Shown: positions 7,340 through 15,002 of the stretch, in pieces
Layout of the letters: each line of letters opens with the position of its first letter
Position numbering within the stretch: position 1 is the stretch's first letter
The notes under the pieces: generated by a model
Seen by the model: only the letters and a program-made list of their open reading frames with translations
The model's database searches: none
Told to the model about the DNA's origin: nothing
Translations under genes and position numbers: made by a program
From: Bradyrhizobium sp.
Lineage (GTDB): Bacteria > Pseudomonadota > Alphaproteobacteria > Rhizobiales > Xanthobacteraceae
DNA length: 15,745 nucleotides
Direction of reading: 5' to 3'
Assembly: GCA_019243075.1 (NCBI GenBank)
Contig: JAFAUV010000031.1
Span: 1 to 15,745, forward strand

Positions 7340-8665
7340 ATGCACGCCCACGTCACCGCCGGGCCAGACCTGATCGGGCTGCGCCTCGACGCCTCGCCGC
7401 TTCGGCCGGTCCATTGGCGCGCGCTCGGCTTGCTGGGCGCGGCGCACATGCTCGACGCCTACGATGCGACCGCGCTCGCATTCGTCCTACCGATCCTGAT
7501 CACCAGCTGGGAGCTTCAGCCCGTCCAAATCGGCATCCTGCTCGCGGGCGGCTATCTCGGCCAACTGGCCGGGGCGATCATGTCGGGCATGTTGGCCGAG
7601 CGGTTCGGGCGCATCGCGGTGCTGCGCGCCACCCTCGCGATCCTATCCACGTTCAGTGTGGCGTGCGCGTGGTCACCGGGCTTCTGGTGGCTGTTCGGGT
7701 TGCGCCTCGTTCAGGGCGTCGGCCTCGGCGGCGAGACGCCGGTGGGAGCCAGCTACCTCAACGAGCTCATGCCCGCGCGGGTACGTGGACGGATGGTGAG
7801 CTTCATCCAGTGGATGTTCGCCATCGGGACGCTCATCGGCGCATTCCTCGCCCCCATCCTGGTTCCAGGCTTCGGATGGCAAGCACTGTTCGTGGTCGGC
7901 GGGCTGCCGATCCTGCTCGCGGCCGTCCTGCAGCGAGCGCTGCCGGAATCGGCCCGCTGGCTGGCCGCCAATGGCCGGATGGAGGAAGCGGGCCGCGTGG
8001 CCGCGCAGATCACCGGGACGGACGTCCCGCCGACGCGTGGACACGCCAGACGGACCGCGGCCGCTCTCCCGCGCCCGGCATTGCGATCGTTGTTCACGGA
8101 GGGCCGCGCGAAAAGCACCCTTGGCGCTTGGTGCATCGGCTTCTGCGCCTCCCTGGTGGGATACGGTCTGATCGGCTGGATGCCGACGTTCTACCGGACG
8201 GTCTATCACCTCCCCATGCAGGAGGCGCTCCGATACGGCGCGTCCAATGGCATCGCGGCCCTGATCGGCGGCAGCATCGGGGTACTGCTCATCGACCGGA
8301 TGCGCCGCAAGACCTATCTGGCGCTGGGTTTCGGCGGGTCGGCCCTGGCCATCGCGGTGCTGGTCTGGCTCGGCCCGGCGGCGCGGCCGATCGAGGCGGC
8401 GCTCCTCTCCGGAACGGCGCTCACCCTGCTCGGAATGCCGCTCTCGGGCTTCTACGTCTACGTGCCCGAACTCTACCCCACCCAGCTCCGTGCCTTTGGC
8501 GTCGGTGTTGCCAGTGCGTGGCTGCGGGTGGCCTCCATCGCTGGGCCGCCGCTGGTCGGCTTCATGCTGACGCTGTGGACGGTCGACAAGGTGTTCTTGC
8601 TATTCGCGGTGACGGCGGCAGGTGGCAGTGCGGCGACGCTTATCCTCGGCCGCGAAACGCGATGA
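7340..8665 (+). CDS. MFS importer (sugar/aromatic-acid type)
   Basis: This 441-residue, 12-helix inner-membrane transporter probably imports the substrate of the hyu enzymes by proton symport. Helix 1 carries DAYD (residues 39-42), matching the DxxD-type motif of aromatic-acid symporters. Motif A follows as GMLAERFGRIAVLR (83-96), then RLVQGVGLGGETPVGASYLNELMPARVRG and LPESARWL after helix 6. The second half has PELYPTQLRAFGVG with further helices. It starts at ATG 7340, three bases after the preceding stop and without a clear ribosome binding site, so translation probably depends on coupling. The family level (MFS, SP/AAHS-like) is secure; the substrate is unknown. Confidence 0.9.
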   Translation: MHAHVTAGPDLIGLRLDASPLRPVHWRALGLLGAAHMLDAYDATALAFVLPILITSWELQPVQIGILLAGGYLGQLAGAIMSGMLAERFGRIAVLRATLAILSTFSVACAWSPGFWWLFGLRLVQGVGLGGETPVGASYLNELMPARVRGRMVSFIQWMFAIGTLIGAFLAPILVPGFGWQALFVVGGLPILLAAVLQRALPESARWLAANGRMEEAGRVAAQITGTDVPPTRGHARRTAAALPRPALRSLFTEGRAKSTLGAWCIGFCASLVGYGLIGWMPTFYRTVYHLPMQEALRYGASNGIAALIGGSIGVLLIDRMRRKTYLALGFGGSALAIAVLVWLGPAARPIEAALLSGTALTLLGMPLSGFYVYVPELYPTQLRAFGVGVASAWLRVASIAGPPLVGFMLTLWTVDKVFLLFAVTAAGGSAATLILGRETR

Positions 8666-8695
8666 TGCCCGGGCGCGAGCGGAAAACTTCGTAAC

Positions 8696-8709
8696 GATAT
8701 TGCAATATC
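8696..8709. promoter_or_regulatory. 14-bp perfect palindrome before the porin gene
   Basis: gatattgcaatatc is a perfect palindrome in the 83-base gap between the MFS importer and the porin, 39 bases before the porin start codon. It is AT-rich against a GC-rich background and could be an operator or an RNA hairpin that sets porin expression separately from the upstream genes. There is no T-run after it. Confidence 0.45.
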
Positions 8710-8748
8710 AGCGACCACGAAGGTCCGCGCTTTAGGAGTGGAACTGAC

Positions 8749-10212
8749 ATGCATTCCAAAGTTTGCCGTGCGGCACCTGCCATAGTCGTGATCGCGGCGG
8801 TGTCTGCCCATGCGGCGGACGGGCAGGATCCGTTGCCGCCCTTGTCAACGACCAACCCGGTCGTAATCGCACAGGCGCCCTCACCAAACCCCAGCAACAA
8901 CACGACCGGCGACCTGGGGGCCAGGAACGCCCCCGAGCCGGTTTCCGCTCCGCCGCGCATCGGGCTGTTCCCACAGTTTGGCGACACGCTGGTCCAATAT
9001 GGGATCGATTTTCATGGCGTGATCCTCGACCATTTCTTTGCCAACCCGAGCGCCGGCGTCAGCACTGGGCACACGAGCAACATGGCTCAGATCGACCCGG
9101 CGGTGGACATCGATCTCGAGAGACTGATCGGCCTGCCGGGCGGCAACCTGCACATCCGCGACACCAACTACATCCTCAGGAGCGACCTTCCCCAGATCGT
9201 CAATCAGACCGGTGGGGCAATCACGGGCTATCAAACCACCCCGTCGGTGGCAAAGAACCTGCTTTCGGTTCTCACCTACGAGCAGAAGCTGCTCGGAGGC
9301 AGGCTGTCGGTCGAAGCGGGGCGGACCAACGTCGCCAACTATTTCTTTCTCCCGAACTCGCTCGATCCGTTCTTCTATCCCTCTACTACCGTCGTGGTCG
9401 ACGGGGATTTCAATTCGCCGCCGTTTCCGGTTTGGGGCGGCCGCGCCACCTACAAGCTGGCGCCGGCCTGGTATTTCCAGGTCGGCGCGTTCGAGGACAG
9501 CTTCATGCGGACGGCGACGAACGGCCAGAACTTCGCCGTGTCCAAGGCTACCGGCGCACAGCTCCTGGCCGAGGTCGGCTACCGCACCGATTTCACCACC
9601 GCCGCTTACCCCAGCAACTTCGAGCTCACCTTCGATTGGAACACGCGCTCCGTCCCCGGCAATGTGAAGGGCGCTCCCATCCCCTACTCGCCCCGTACCG
9701 GCGCCCGCCCCTATGTCGGCGGCGGCTTCATCTACGCGCAGGGACAGCAGGTCGTCTGGCGCGGCGCGAGGCAGCCCTACGGACCGCCGCCCAACATCGC
9801 GGTGTTCGGCAGTTTCGCAGCCTCGGTCGACAAGCCCCAGCCGATCGACCTCGACGCGCTCATCGGCATGAACTTCACCGGCCTGATCCCGGGCCGTCCA
9901 TTCGACGCGCTAGGCGTGCAGACGCGATACCAGCGGCTGAGCGCCGTAGAGGCGGCTTTCGAGTCAAAGGTGGCGCGGTTGTTCGCTGGGCCCGGTCCCG
10001 ACCAGTCGCGCGACGCGTTTGCGTTCGAACTCGTCGCCAACGTCCAACTGACGCCCGCCGTCGCAATCCGGCCATTCGTGGAGTATTTCGTCATGCCGGA
10101 CGCCTACTATCGTGGCACAGTTCCCGGCCGGCCGAGGAGCGGGTTCGCAGCAGGTCTTTACGCGTCCGTGGCGATCGGCCGGCTGCTGGGCACCAGCCAA
10201 AAGCCATTCTGA
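8749..10212 (+). CDS. OprB-family outer-membrane porin
   Basis: This 487-residue protein has an N-terminal signal peptide (basic start, hydrophobic core AIVVIAAVS, likely cleavage after SAHA at residues 19-22). A proline/asparagine-rich linker to about residue 70 precedes a long beta-barrel of alternating residues. Features of OprB-type porins include GIDFHGVILDHFF, YEQKLLGGRLSVEAGRTN, WYFQVGAFEDSF, FELTFDWNT and VQTRYQRL. It ends in phenylalanine, the usual outer-membrane insertion signal. The start is supported by aggag at 8734-8738. OprB porins pass small sugars or similar solutes. Here its place after the hyu-MFS genes suggests it admits the same substrate through the outer membrane. It is convergent with the flavin reductase, 50 bases away. 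Confidence 0.85.
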   Translation: MHSKVCRAAPAIVVIAAVSAHAADGQDPLPPLSTTNPVVIAQAPSPNPSNNTTGDLGARNAPEPVSAPPRIGLFPQFGDTLVQYGIDFHGVILDHFFANPSAGVSTGHTSNMAQIDPAVDIDLERLIGLPGGNLHIRDTNYILRSDLPQIVNQTGGAITGYQTTPSVAKNLLSVLTYEQKLLGGRLSVEAGRTNVANYFFLPNSLDPFFYPSTTVVVDGDFNSPPFPVWGGRATYKLAPAWYFQVGAFEDSFMRTATNGQNFAVSKATGAQLLAEVGYRTDFTTAAYPSNFELTFDWNTRSVPGNVKGAPIPYSPRTGARPYVGGGFIYAQGQQVVWRGARQPYGPPPNIAVFGSFAASVDKPQPIDLDALIGMNFTGLIPGRPFDALGVQTRYQRLSAVEAAFESKVARLFAGPGPDQSRDAFAFELVANVQLTPAVAIRPFVEYFVMPDAYYRGTVPGRPRSGFAAGLYASVAIGRLLGTSQKPF

Positions 10213-10262
10213 GCCGCGTCCGACCGGCTGTCAGGCAAGGGGATGCGACATCGCGGGCAACG

Positions 10263-10883
10263 TCAATGCGCCATGCTCGTGTCCGCCGACGGATTCTCGC
10301 GCGCCTGCATCTCCGTCGCCATTTCGCCGGCGAGCTCGCGTTCCAATCCCTCCAGCGCCAGCCGCCCATAGCGGCCGCCGAAGAACAGCAGCGGCTTGCG
10401 TTCGGTGTGGAACATCTGCTCGACCTCGGCGATCACCAGCCTATGGTCCCCGGCAGGGTAGATGTCAGTGGCGCACACCGCCAGCCCGGCCACCGCGTCC
10501 GTCACGGCCGGCACGCTCTGCCACAACTCGAATGGCCGCGGCCCTGGATCGGTCGGCCGGCCTCCGAAATGATCGCTGACGGCACGCTGATCGTGGTTGA
10601 GGAAGCTGATGCAAAAGCGGGTCCCGACCGGCACGCTTGCGAGAAACCGCGACTCCGCGCGGACCGAGACAAGCACCAGCGGCGGCTTGAGAGACACCGA
10701 GATGAACGCGGTCGCGGTCAGACCGGCCGGCTCGCCGGCACGCAGATAGCCGACGATGGTCACGCCGGAGGCGAACCGGCCCATGACCGAGCGGAATTGC
10801 TTCGCATCGAAGGAGGCGGCTTGCGGTGTTTCGGGGCTTGCCCGGACGAGATCGTCTCCATGCGGAACCGGGTGCGTCAGCAC
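10263..10883 (-). CDS. Flavin reductase, two-component monooxygenase type
   Basis: This 206-residue cytoplasmic enzyme would reduce FMN or FAD with NAD(P)H and hand the reduced flavin to a separate oxygenase. The flavin-reductase-like domain is clear: FRSVMGRFASGVTIVG (30-45), GLTATAFISVSLKPPLVLVSV (54-74), RFCISFLNHDQ (89-99) and the conserved GDH at 145-147 followed by LVIAEVEQM. A short extra tail after 180 is variable in the family. The start is GTG 10881-10883, preceded at good spacing by ggag (gggagaac on the minus strand). No oxygenase partner is present in the window, so it must act with a gene elsewhere. It has its own promoter, a near copy of the one that drives the MFS-VOC-TAXI operon. 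Confidence 0.88.
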   Translation of the reverse strand: MLTHPVPHGDDLVRASPETPQAASFDAKQFRSVMGRFASGVTIVGYLRAGEPAGLTATAFISVSLKPPLVLVSVRAESRFLASVPVGTRFCISFLNHDQRAVSDHFGGRPTDPGPRPFELWQSVPAVTDAVAGLAVCATDIYPAGDHRLVIAEVEQMFHTERKPLLFFGGRYGRLALEGLERELAGEMATEMQARENPSADTSMAH

Positions 10884-10912
10884 TGTTGTTCTCCCGTTCG
10901 TCCGTGACAGAA

Positions 10913-10929
10913 TGCGCGGCAGTCGCGCA
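10913..10929. promoter_or_regulatory. Inverted repeat in the flavin reductase leader
   Basis: tgcgcg and cgcgca pair around a 5-base centre (gcagt), between the predicted -10 and the start codon of the flavin reductase. It could be an operator half-site pair or a short RNA hairpin. It rests on the short repeat alone. Confidence 0.25.
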
Positions 10930-10947
10930 ATCCTACGGCCGGAAAAT

Positions 10948-10976
10948 GGTATACGTTCAATTTTGTGTTTTGTCCA
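10948..10976 (-). promoter_or_regulatory. Promoter of the flavin reductase gene (twin element 1)
   Basis: On the minus strand TGGACA (10976-10971) is followed after exactly 17 bases by TATACC (10953-10948). Transcription would start near 10941, about 58 bases before the GTG start. The element matches the promoter at 11961-11990 in 22 of 30 aligned positions, including the spacer, which goes beyond what shared -35/-10 boxes require. Confidence 0.6.
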
Positions 10977-11162
10977 GAGGATGTATCATCGAGCCCTGAG
11001 GCTCGGTTCCAAGCCCGTTCGGAGCCGCTGGTCGTCTTGACAATCGGACCAGACTCATGATCTCAGCAACATAGATTGAGCATCCTGGGTCGCCGACGGA
11101 GGCCCAGAACGCATTAGGAGCTGCCGTTGCGCGTTGCGCCAGGCCCGCCTCTCAGGAATAAA

Positions 11163-11885
11163 ATGAGATCGAAGGCAGATCCCGCGCGAACCCCAGTCGT
11201 GACGGAGCCGGCCGTCGAGCCAGAGACCACGGGCGACCTCTACCGCATCCGCGGGCAGTGGCGGAGCGGTGCCGACGAGGTCGGCTTGCGGGAGCGCAAT
11301 AAGCTCGAAAAGGTGGAACGGATCACGTCGGCGGCACGCCGTCAGTTCGCCAACAAGGGCTATGACGGCACCACCCTGCGCGACATCGCCAAGGAAGCTC
11401 ATGTCGCGCTCGGGACGCTTGGCTTTTACGCGGAAAATAAGCGCGACCTGGTCCTGCTGATCTTCAACGAGACAATGCCGCCGATCCTCGAAAAGTCGAA
11501 GAAGGCGGGAGTCTACGAAGGCTCCCTGGTCGAGGCCTTGAGCAAGTTCTTCCGGCCGGCCTTCACCGCCTACGCCGAGAAGCCGGACCTGCACCGGACG
11601 GTGTTGCGGGAGAACGTGTTCCACTCGCGATCCCCGCATGCCCGCGAGTTCCACCGCATCCGCACCGAGACGATCGGGCTGGTTCGAGACCTGATTCAGC
11701 AGGCCCGCGCCGCTGGCGAGATCCGGCCCTATATCGACGTCGAGCTCGGCGCCCGCACGGTGTTTTTCCTCTTCTTCGCCGTCGTGCGCTGGTGGTTGGC
11801 CGCGGAGCGCCCCGAAGTCGAGCTCGGCCTCACTGAGTTCCGCAGCATGTGCGCGCTGCTGCTCGACGGGATGAAGCGGGACTAA
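11163..11885 (+). CDS. TetR-family transcriptional regulator
   Basis: This 240-residue regulator binds DNA through an N-terminal helix-turn-helix. After an unusually long, probably disordered leader of about 45 residues come KVERITSAARRQFANKGYDG and TTLRDIAKEAHVALGTLGFY (71-89), then ENKRDLVLLIF; this is a TetR HTH. The rest is a helical ligand-binding/dimer domain with a hydrophobic C-terminal helix (VFFLFFAVVRWWLA). Two starts are plausible: ATG 11163 with agga at 11154-11157, used here, or TTG 11127 with a perfect aggag at 11116-11120, which adds 12 residues. It lies between the flavin reductase (divergent) and the MFS-VOC-TAXI operon. Both carry the same promoter element, so repression of both with a pathway compound as inducer is likely but inferred. 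Confidence 0.87.
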   Translation: MRSKADPARTPVVTEPAVEPETTGDLYRIRGQWRSGADEVGLRERNKLEKVERITSAARRQFANKGYDGTTLRDIAKEAHVALGTLGFYAENKRDLVLLIFNETMPPILEKSKKAGVYEGSLVEALSKFFRPAFTAYAEKPDLHRTVLRENVFHSRSPHAREFHRIRTETIGLVRDLIQQARAAGEIRPYIDVELGARTVFFLFFAVVRWWLAAERPEVELGLTEFRSMCALLLDGMKRD

Positions 11886-11888
11886 ATA

Positions 11889-11902
11889 GGGCCGCACGGC
11901 CC
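11889..11902 (+). terminator. Small hairpin after tetR, possible terminator
   Basis: A 5-bp GC stem (gggcc/ggccc) with the loop gcac lies four bases after the tetR stop. No T-run follows, so termination would have to be Rho-assisted or weak. Confidence 0.25.
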
Positions 11903-11960
11903 GCAACCGAGCCCCTCCCCGAACAAGGTCAAACGGTGCCGGCACCGCTTAAAATGGCGC

Positions 11961-11989
11961 TGGACAAATCCCAATATCGGACGTATTAT
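11961..11989 (+). promoter_or_regulatory. Promoter of the MFS-VOC-TAXI operon (twin element 2)
   Basis: TGGACA (11961-11966), a 17-base spacer and TATTAT (11984-11989) form a good sigma-70-type promoter. Transcription would start near 11996, about 37 bases before the GTG start of the MFS gene. The spacer shares CAA, AT and GnACG positions with the flavin reductase promoter on the other side of tetR. Confidence 0.65.
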
Positions 11990-12032
11990 AGTCTCCTTGC
12001 CGGGCCAAAGCCGCCCCGTGGGGAGGAGCCAA

Positions 12033-13421
12033 GTGCGGACAACATCTGTCGACGTAGCGGACGTGATCGATCGCATTCCGGTTGGGCAGCTGCAGATCAT
12101 CACCGTCGTGCTGTGTGGGATCGTCGCCATCCTAGACGGCTTCGACAATTTTGCGATCGCACTGGTCGCCCCGCAAATGGCGCACAGCTTCAACGTCGCT
12201 GTCTCGTCCTTTGGTGCCGTCTTCGGCGTCAACGCGTTCGGCCTCATGCTCGGCGCCCTGGCGTTCGGGCCCATCGCCGACCGTTTCGGCCGAAAGCCCG
12301 TCATCCTGGCCAGCGTTTTCCTCATCGGACTGTTCTCGCTGCTGACCCCGTTCACCGGCTCGATCCAAGTCCTCCTGGCCACCAGGTTCCTCGCCGGGCT
12401 CGGGATGGGCGGCGTGATGCCCAGCATCATCGCCCTTACCGCCGAATACGCGCCGAAGCGACTGCGCGCCACCCTGGTCACGGTCATGTTCGCCGGCATC
12501 CCCGTCGGCGCGATGATCGCCGGGTCCGTCCGCACCCAGCTCCTCGGCGAGTTCGCATGGCGCAACATGTTCTATGTCGGCGGCGCCATTCCCTTCCTGC
12601 TGCTCCCCGTTCTCGTTGCCTTCCTGCCGGAATCGGTGCGCTACTTGGTTGCCCGGCGTATCGCCCCGGAACGCCCGCTCGCGATTCTGCGCCGTCTCGA
12701 TCGGCGGACGAACTACCCCGACGGCATCGTCTGTACCCATTCGGAGGCGGCGGGCGCGGCCACGCCCATCTCGCGTCTGTTCCAGGACGGCCGCGCCCGC
12801 GCCACCCTGCTCCTGTGGCTCATCTTCGTCTGCAACCTGCTGGTCTGGTTCTTCCTGACCAACTGGATGCCGTCGATCCTGCAGCGAGCACACTTCCCGG
12901 TCGGACGGGCGGTGGTCGCGACCATCATCCTCTATGGTGGCGGGCTCGCCGGGGGTCTCGCCCTCGGCCGGATGGTCGATAGGAAACTGTCCTACCGGAC
13001 GCTCGCCCTGGCCTACGCCGCCGCAGCGCTCTGCGTCGCCGGCCTCGCCTTCGCGGCCACTCCACTGCAGCCCGCCCTGCTGCCGATGATCTTCGCCGCG
13101 GGCTTCTTCGTCGCCGGCTGCCAATACTGCATCAACGCGATCGCCGCTGCCTTCTACCCCACCGATCTCAGGTCAACCGGCGTCGGCTGGGCCCTGGGTG
13201 TCGGACGGATCGGCTCGATCGCCGGCCCGGCCGCGGGCGGGGCCCTGATCGGGATGGAGTGGAGCATCGGACAGCTCTTCCTAGTCGCCGCCATCCCCGC
13301 CCTGATCGCTGCGATCGCCGCACTCCTGCTCGGCCGGTCGACGGCCCGCGCGGCGGCCGATCGGCTCGCACTCGCAACGCCAGCCGGGCGCCTCGCCCAA
13401 CATTATGGAGGACCAGCATGA
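12033..13421 (+). CDS. MFS aromatic-acid:H+ symporter-like importer (AAHS family)
   Basis: This 462-residue, 12-helix inner-membrane importer resembles PcaK/BenK/MhpT proteins. Helix 1 has LDGFDNFAIALVAPQM (DGFD at 35-38), and motif A is GPIADRFGRKPVIL (79-92). ARFLAGLGMGGVMPSIIALTAEYAPKRLRAT-type sequence follows helix 4, LPESVRYL follows helix 6, and AFYPTDLRSTGVGWALGVGRIGSI lies in the second half. I chose GTG 12033 because ggaggag (12022-12028) stands just before it. The in-frame TTG at 11997 would sit on the predicted transcription start. The stop overlaps the VOC gene by ATGA (13418-13421). Context suggests import of the compound handled by the VOC, TAXI-like and FAH-like proteins. Confidence 0.9.
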   Translation: MRTTSVDVADVIDRIPVGQLQIITVVLCGIVAILDGFDNFAIALVAPQMAHSFNVAVSSFGAVFGVNAFGLMLGALAFGPIADRFGRKPVILASVFLIGLFSLLTPFTGSIQVLLATRFLAGLGMGGVMPSIIALTAEYAPKRLRATLVTVMFAGIPVGAMIAGSVRTQLLGEFAWRNMFYVGGAIPFLLLPVLVAFLPESVRYLVARRIAPERPLAILRRLDRRTNYPDGIVCTHSEAAGAATPISRLFQDGRARATLLLWLIFVCNLLVWFFLTNWMPSILQRAHFPVGRAVVATIILYGGGLAGGLALGRMVDRKLSYRTLALAYAAAALCVAGLAFAATPLQPALLPMIFAAGFFVAGCQYCINAIAAAFYPTDLRSTGVGWALGVGRIGSIAGPAAGGALIGMEWSIGQLFLVAAIPALIAAIAALLLGRSTARAAADRLALATPAGRLAQHYGGPA

Positions 13422-14032
13422 CCGGACAGCCCGCGCCGCTCGAAAATGTGAGCCCCAGCCCCGGGCAGCGCTTCTCGGACAGTTCGAACGAGTTCGGTCT
13501 GCTCGGCGGCGATCACTATGCTTTGCCGACGCACAACATCGTCCTCCTCGAGCGGTTCCTCCGCGAGATGCTAGGCGGTGTCCCCTATTATTACGCGGGG
13601 TTCGACGAAACGGACCAGAAAATGGGCCGGCCCCCGCATATCTTCGTCCGGGTCGGAAACGTCCTGGTCCAGTGCACGGAAGAACCGGGCGAGACCAACA
13701 CGGCGCCGTCCGATCAGCGGATCGCGCCGCATTGGGCTTTCCACACGAGCTCCGAAGGGCTTGACCGCAACAGGGCGCGGCTGGAGCAAGCGGGCATCCC
13801 GGTTGCTGGCCCATACAGGCACCGGGGTGTCGAGTGCGTCTCGATCTACTTCCGGGCACCGGAAGGCCACAAGCTCGAGATCGTCACCTGGGAACCTTAT
13901 CCCGAAGAGCGCGCCCAAGTCCTTGGCGCTCCTGGCGTCGGCTTCATCGACTGGAGCAAGCTCGTCCACTCCTGGCCGGAGCGGGCGCCGTCGCTTGCGC
14001 CGCAAACTCGGAACCCGGCGGAGGCGACATGA
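13418..14032 (+). CDS. VOC (glyoxalase/extradiol dioxygenase superfamily) protein
   Basis: This 204-residue cytoplasmic protein has two beta-alpha-beta modules of the vicinal-oxygen-chelate fold. Module 1 starts GDHYALPTHNIVLLERFLRE (31-50) and includes RPPHIFVRVGNVLVQCTEEPG. Module 2 starts APHWAFHTSSEGLDRNRARL (103-122), with PYRHRGVECVSIYFRAPEGH and KLEIVTWEP near the end. Likely metal ligands are a histidine at 33 or 39, His105 or His109, and Glu154. VOC proteins include dioxygenases, isomerases and lyases, so the reaction is open; with AAHS and FAH neighbours, ring cleavage or a related step is reasonable. ATG 13418 has ggagg at 13407-13411 and overlaps the MFS stop by ATGA. It overlaps the next gene by ATGA (14029-14032). 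Confidence 0.8.
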   Translation: MTGQPAPLENVSPSPGQRFSDSSNEFGLLGGDHYALPTHNIVLLERFLREMLGGVPYYYAGFDETDQKMGRPPHIFVRVGNVLVQCTEEPGETNTAPSDQRIAPHWAFHTSSEGLDRNRARLEQAGIPVAGPYRHRGVECVSIYFRAPEGHKLEIVTWEPYPEERAQVLGAPGVGFIDWSKLVHSWPERAPSLAPQTRNPAEAT

Positions 14033-14985
14033 CCGTCTCGCGGCACATCAGGTTTTTTGGCAGTGGCGCCAACTGGATGAAAATGAGCTCCATTTTGGCG
14101 CTGCGGCTCGGCGGCTACCAGCCGCTGCTGCCACCGGGCTCGACCGTCTCCGTGAGCACGTCCGAGCCCGGACTGTCGTGCTTCGACGGCCCGGAACGGG
14201 TCGCGGCCGGCGAGTTCGACATCGGCATCAGCACGCCGATTTGGGTCGGCACGCTGGCCGCCGAGGGCAAGCTGCCGTTCACCGCGCCGCTGCGGATCGC
14301 ATCACTCGGCTGCTTCCCGCACGACGACCGCTTGGTCTTTGCCATCCGCAAGGAAACCGGCCTGAAATCCTTTCAGGACATCAAGCAGCAGCGCTACCCT
14401 TTGCGCATCTCCACGGCCCCGCGCGAAACCCGGCATCCCTGCGTCTGGGGCGCCGAGAAGGTGCTTGAGGAATACGGGTTCGACTTCGCCGACATCGAAT
14501 CCTGGGGCGGCGAGATTTTGCGTGACCGGCCGCGCGACATCTCGAAACCAATGGGCCAGAAGATGATCGACCCCGGCTTCAGCGCGATCTTCGACGAGGC
14601 GATCATGACTTGTCGCTGGCGCAGCGTCAGCGACGAGTACGACCTCACCTATCTTCCGATCGAGGACGAGGTGCTCAGCTCCTTGGAGCGCAAGGGCTGG
14701 CGTCGCGGCGTGCTGCGCCAGGGGTTCTTCCGCGGCCTTGATGCCGACCTGCCCTGCGTCGATTTCAGCGGCTGGTATCTCTACTGCCGCGAGGATCTGG
14801 ACGACGACTTAGCATACCTCACCATCCAGGCAATCGACGAGCAAAAGGCGGTCATCGAGCGTAGCTACGAGCCCTGTGAGGGGCTGTCGCTGCCGGTCGA
14901 TCTGGCCCAGATGTGCCGTAATCCTCCAACCCCACTCCATCCCGGTGCCGAGCGGTATTACCGGGAGAAAGGCTACCTATCCTAA
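14029..14985 (+). CDS. TAXI-like periplasmic-binding-fold protein without signal peptide
   Basis: This 318-residue protein resembles TAXI-type TRAP solute-binding proteins and the related NMT1/decarboxylase branch of type 2 binding folds. It has GEFDIGISTPIWVGTLAAEG (61-80) near the first domain crossover, an internal SFQDIKQQRYPLRIST (114-129), and the TAXI closing motif PLHPGAERYYREKG (302-315). The N-terminus MTVSRHIRFFGSG enters the first beta-strand directly. With no signal peptide, no lipobox and eight cysteines, it is probably cytoplasmic. No TRAP membrane subunit is nearby. 4,5-Dihydroxyphthalate decarboxylase is a known enzyme of this binding-fold class, so an enzymatic role or a cytosolic sensor is more likely than transport. 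ATG 14029 has ggagg at 14020-14024 and overlaps the VOC stop by ATGA. Confidence 0.75.
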   Translation: MTVSRHIRFFGSGANWMKMSSILALRLGGYQPLLPPGSTVSVSTSEPGLSCFDGPERVAAGEFDIGISTPIWVGTLAAEGKLPFTAPLRIASLGCFPHDDRLVFAIRKETGLKSFQDIKQQRYPLRISTAPRETRHPCVWGAEKVLEEYGFDFADIESWGGEILRDRPRDISKPMGQKMIDPGFSAIFDEAIMTCRWRSVSDEYDLTYLPIEDEVLSSLERKGWRRGVLRQGFFRGLDADLPCVDFSGWYLYCREDLDDDLAYLTIQAIDEQKAVIERSYEPCEGLSLPVDLAQMCRNPPTPLHPGAERYYREKGYLS

Positions 14986-15002
14986 GTCATCATTGCGGTG
15001 TT

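Noticed and set aside
6901..8694. Plus-strand open frame of 597 codons
   Set aside because: It is out of frame with, and covers, the small Cys gene and the MFS importer; the translation is arginine/alanine-rich and low in complexity.
8763..10907. Plus-strand open frame of 714 codons across the porin and flavin reductase
   Set aside because: It is a shadow frame of the porin running antisense through the flavin reductase, and no part resembles a protein family.
12014..12025. ccccgtgggg palindrome just before the AAHS gene start, a possible ribosome-binding-site hairpin
   Set aside because: A two-base loop makes the hairpin unlikely, and short GC palindromes are common at this base composition.
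12132..13124. Minus-strand open frame of 330 codons opposite the AAHS importer
   Set aside because: It is acidic/glycine-rich antisense noise under a well-supported membrane protein gene.
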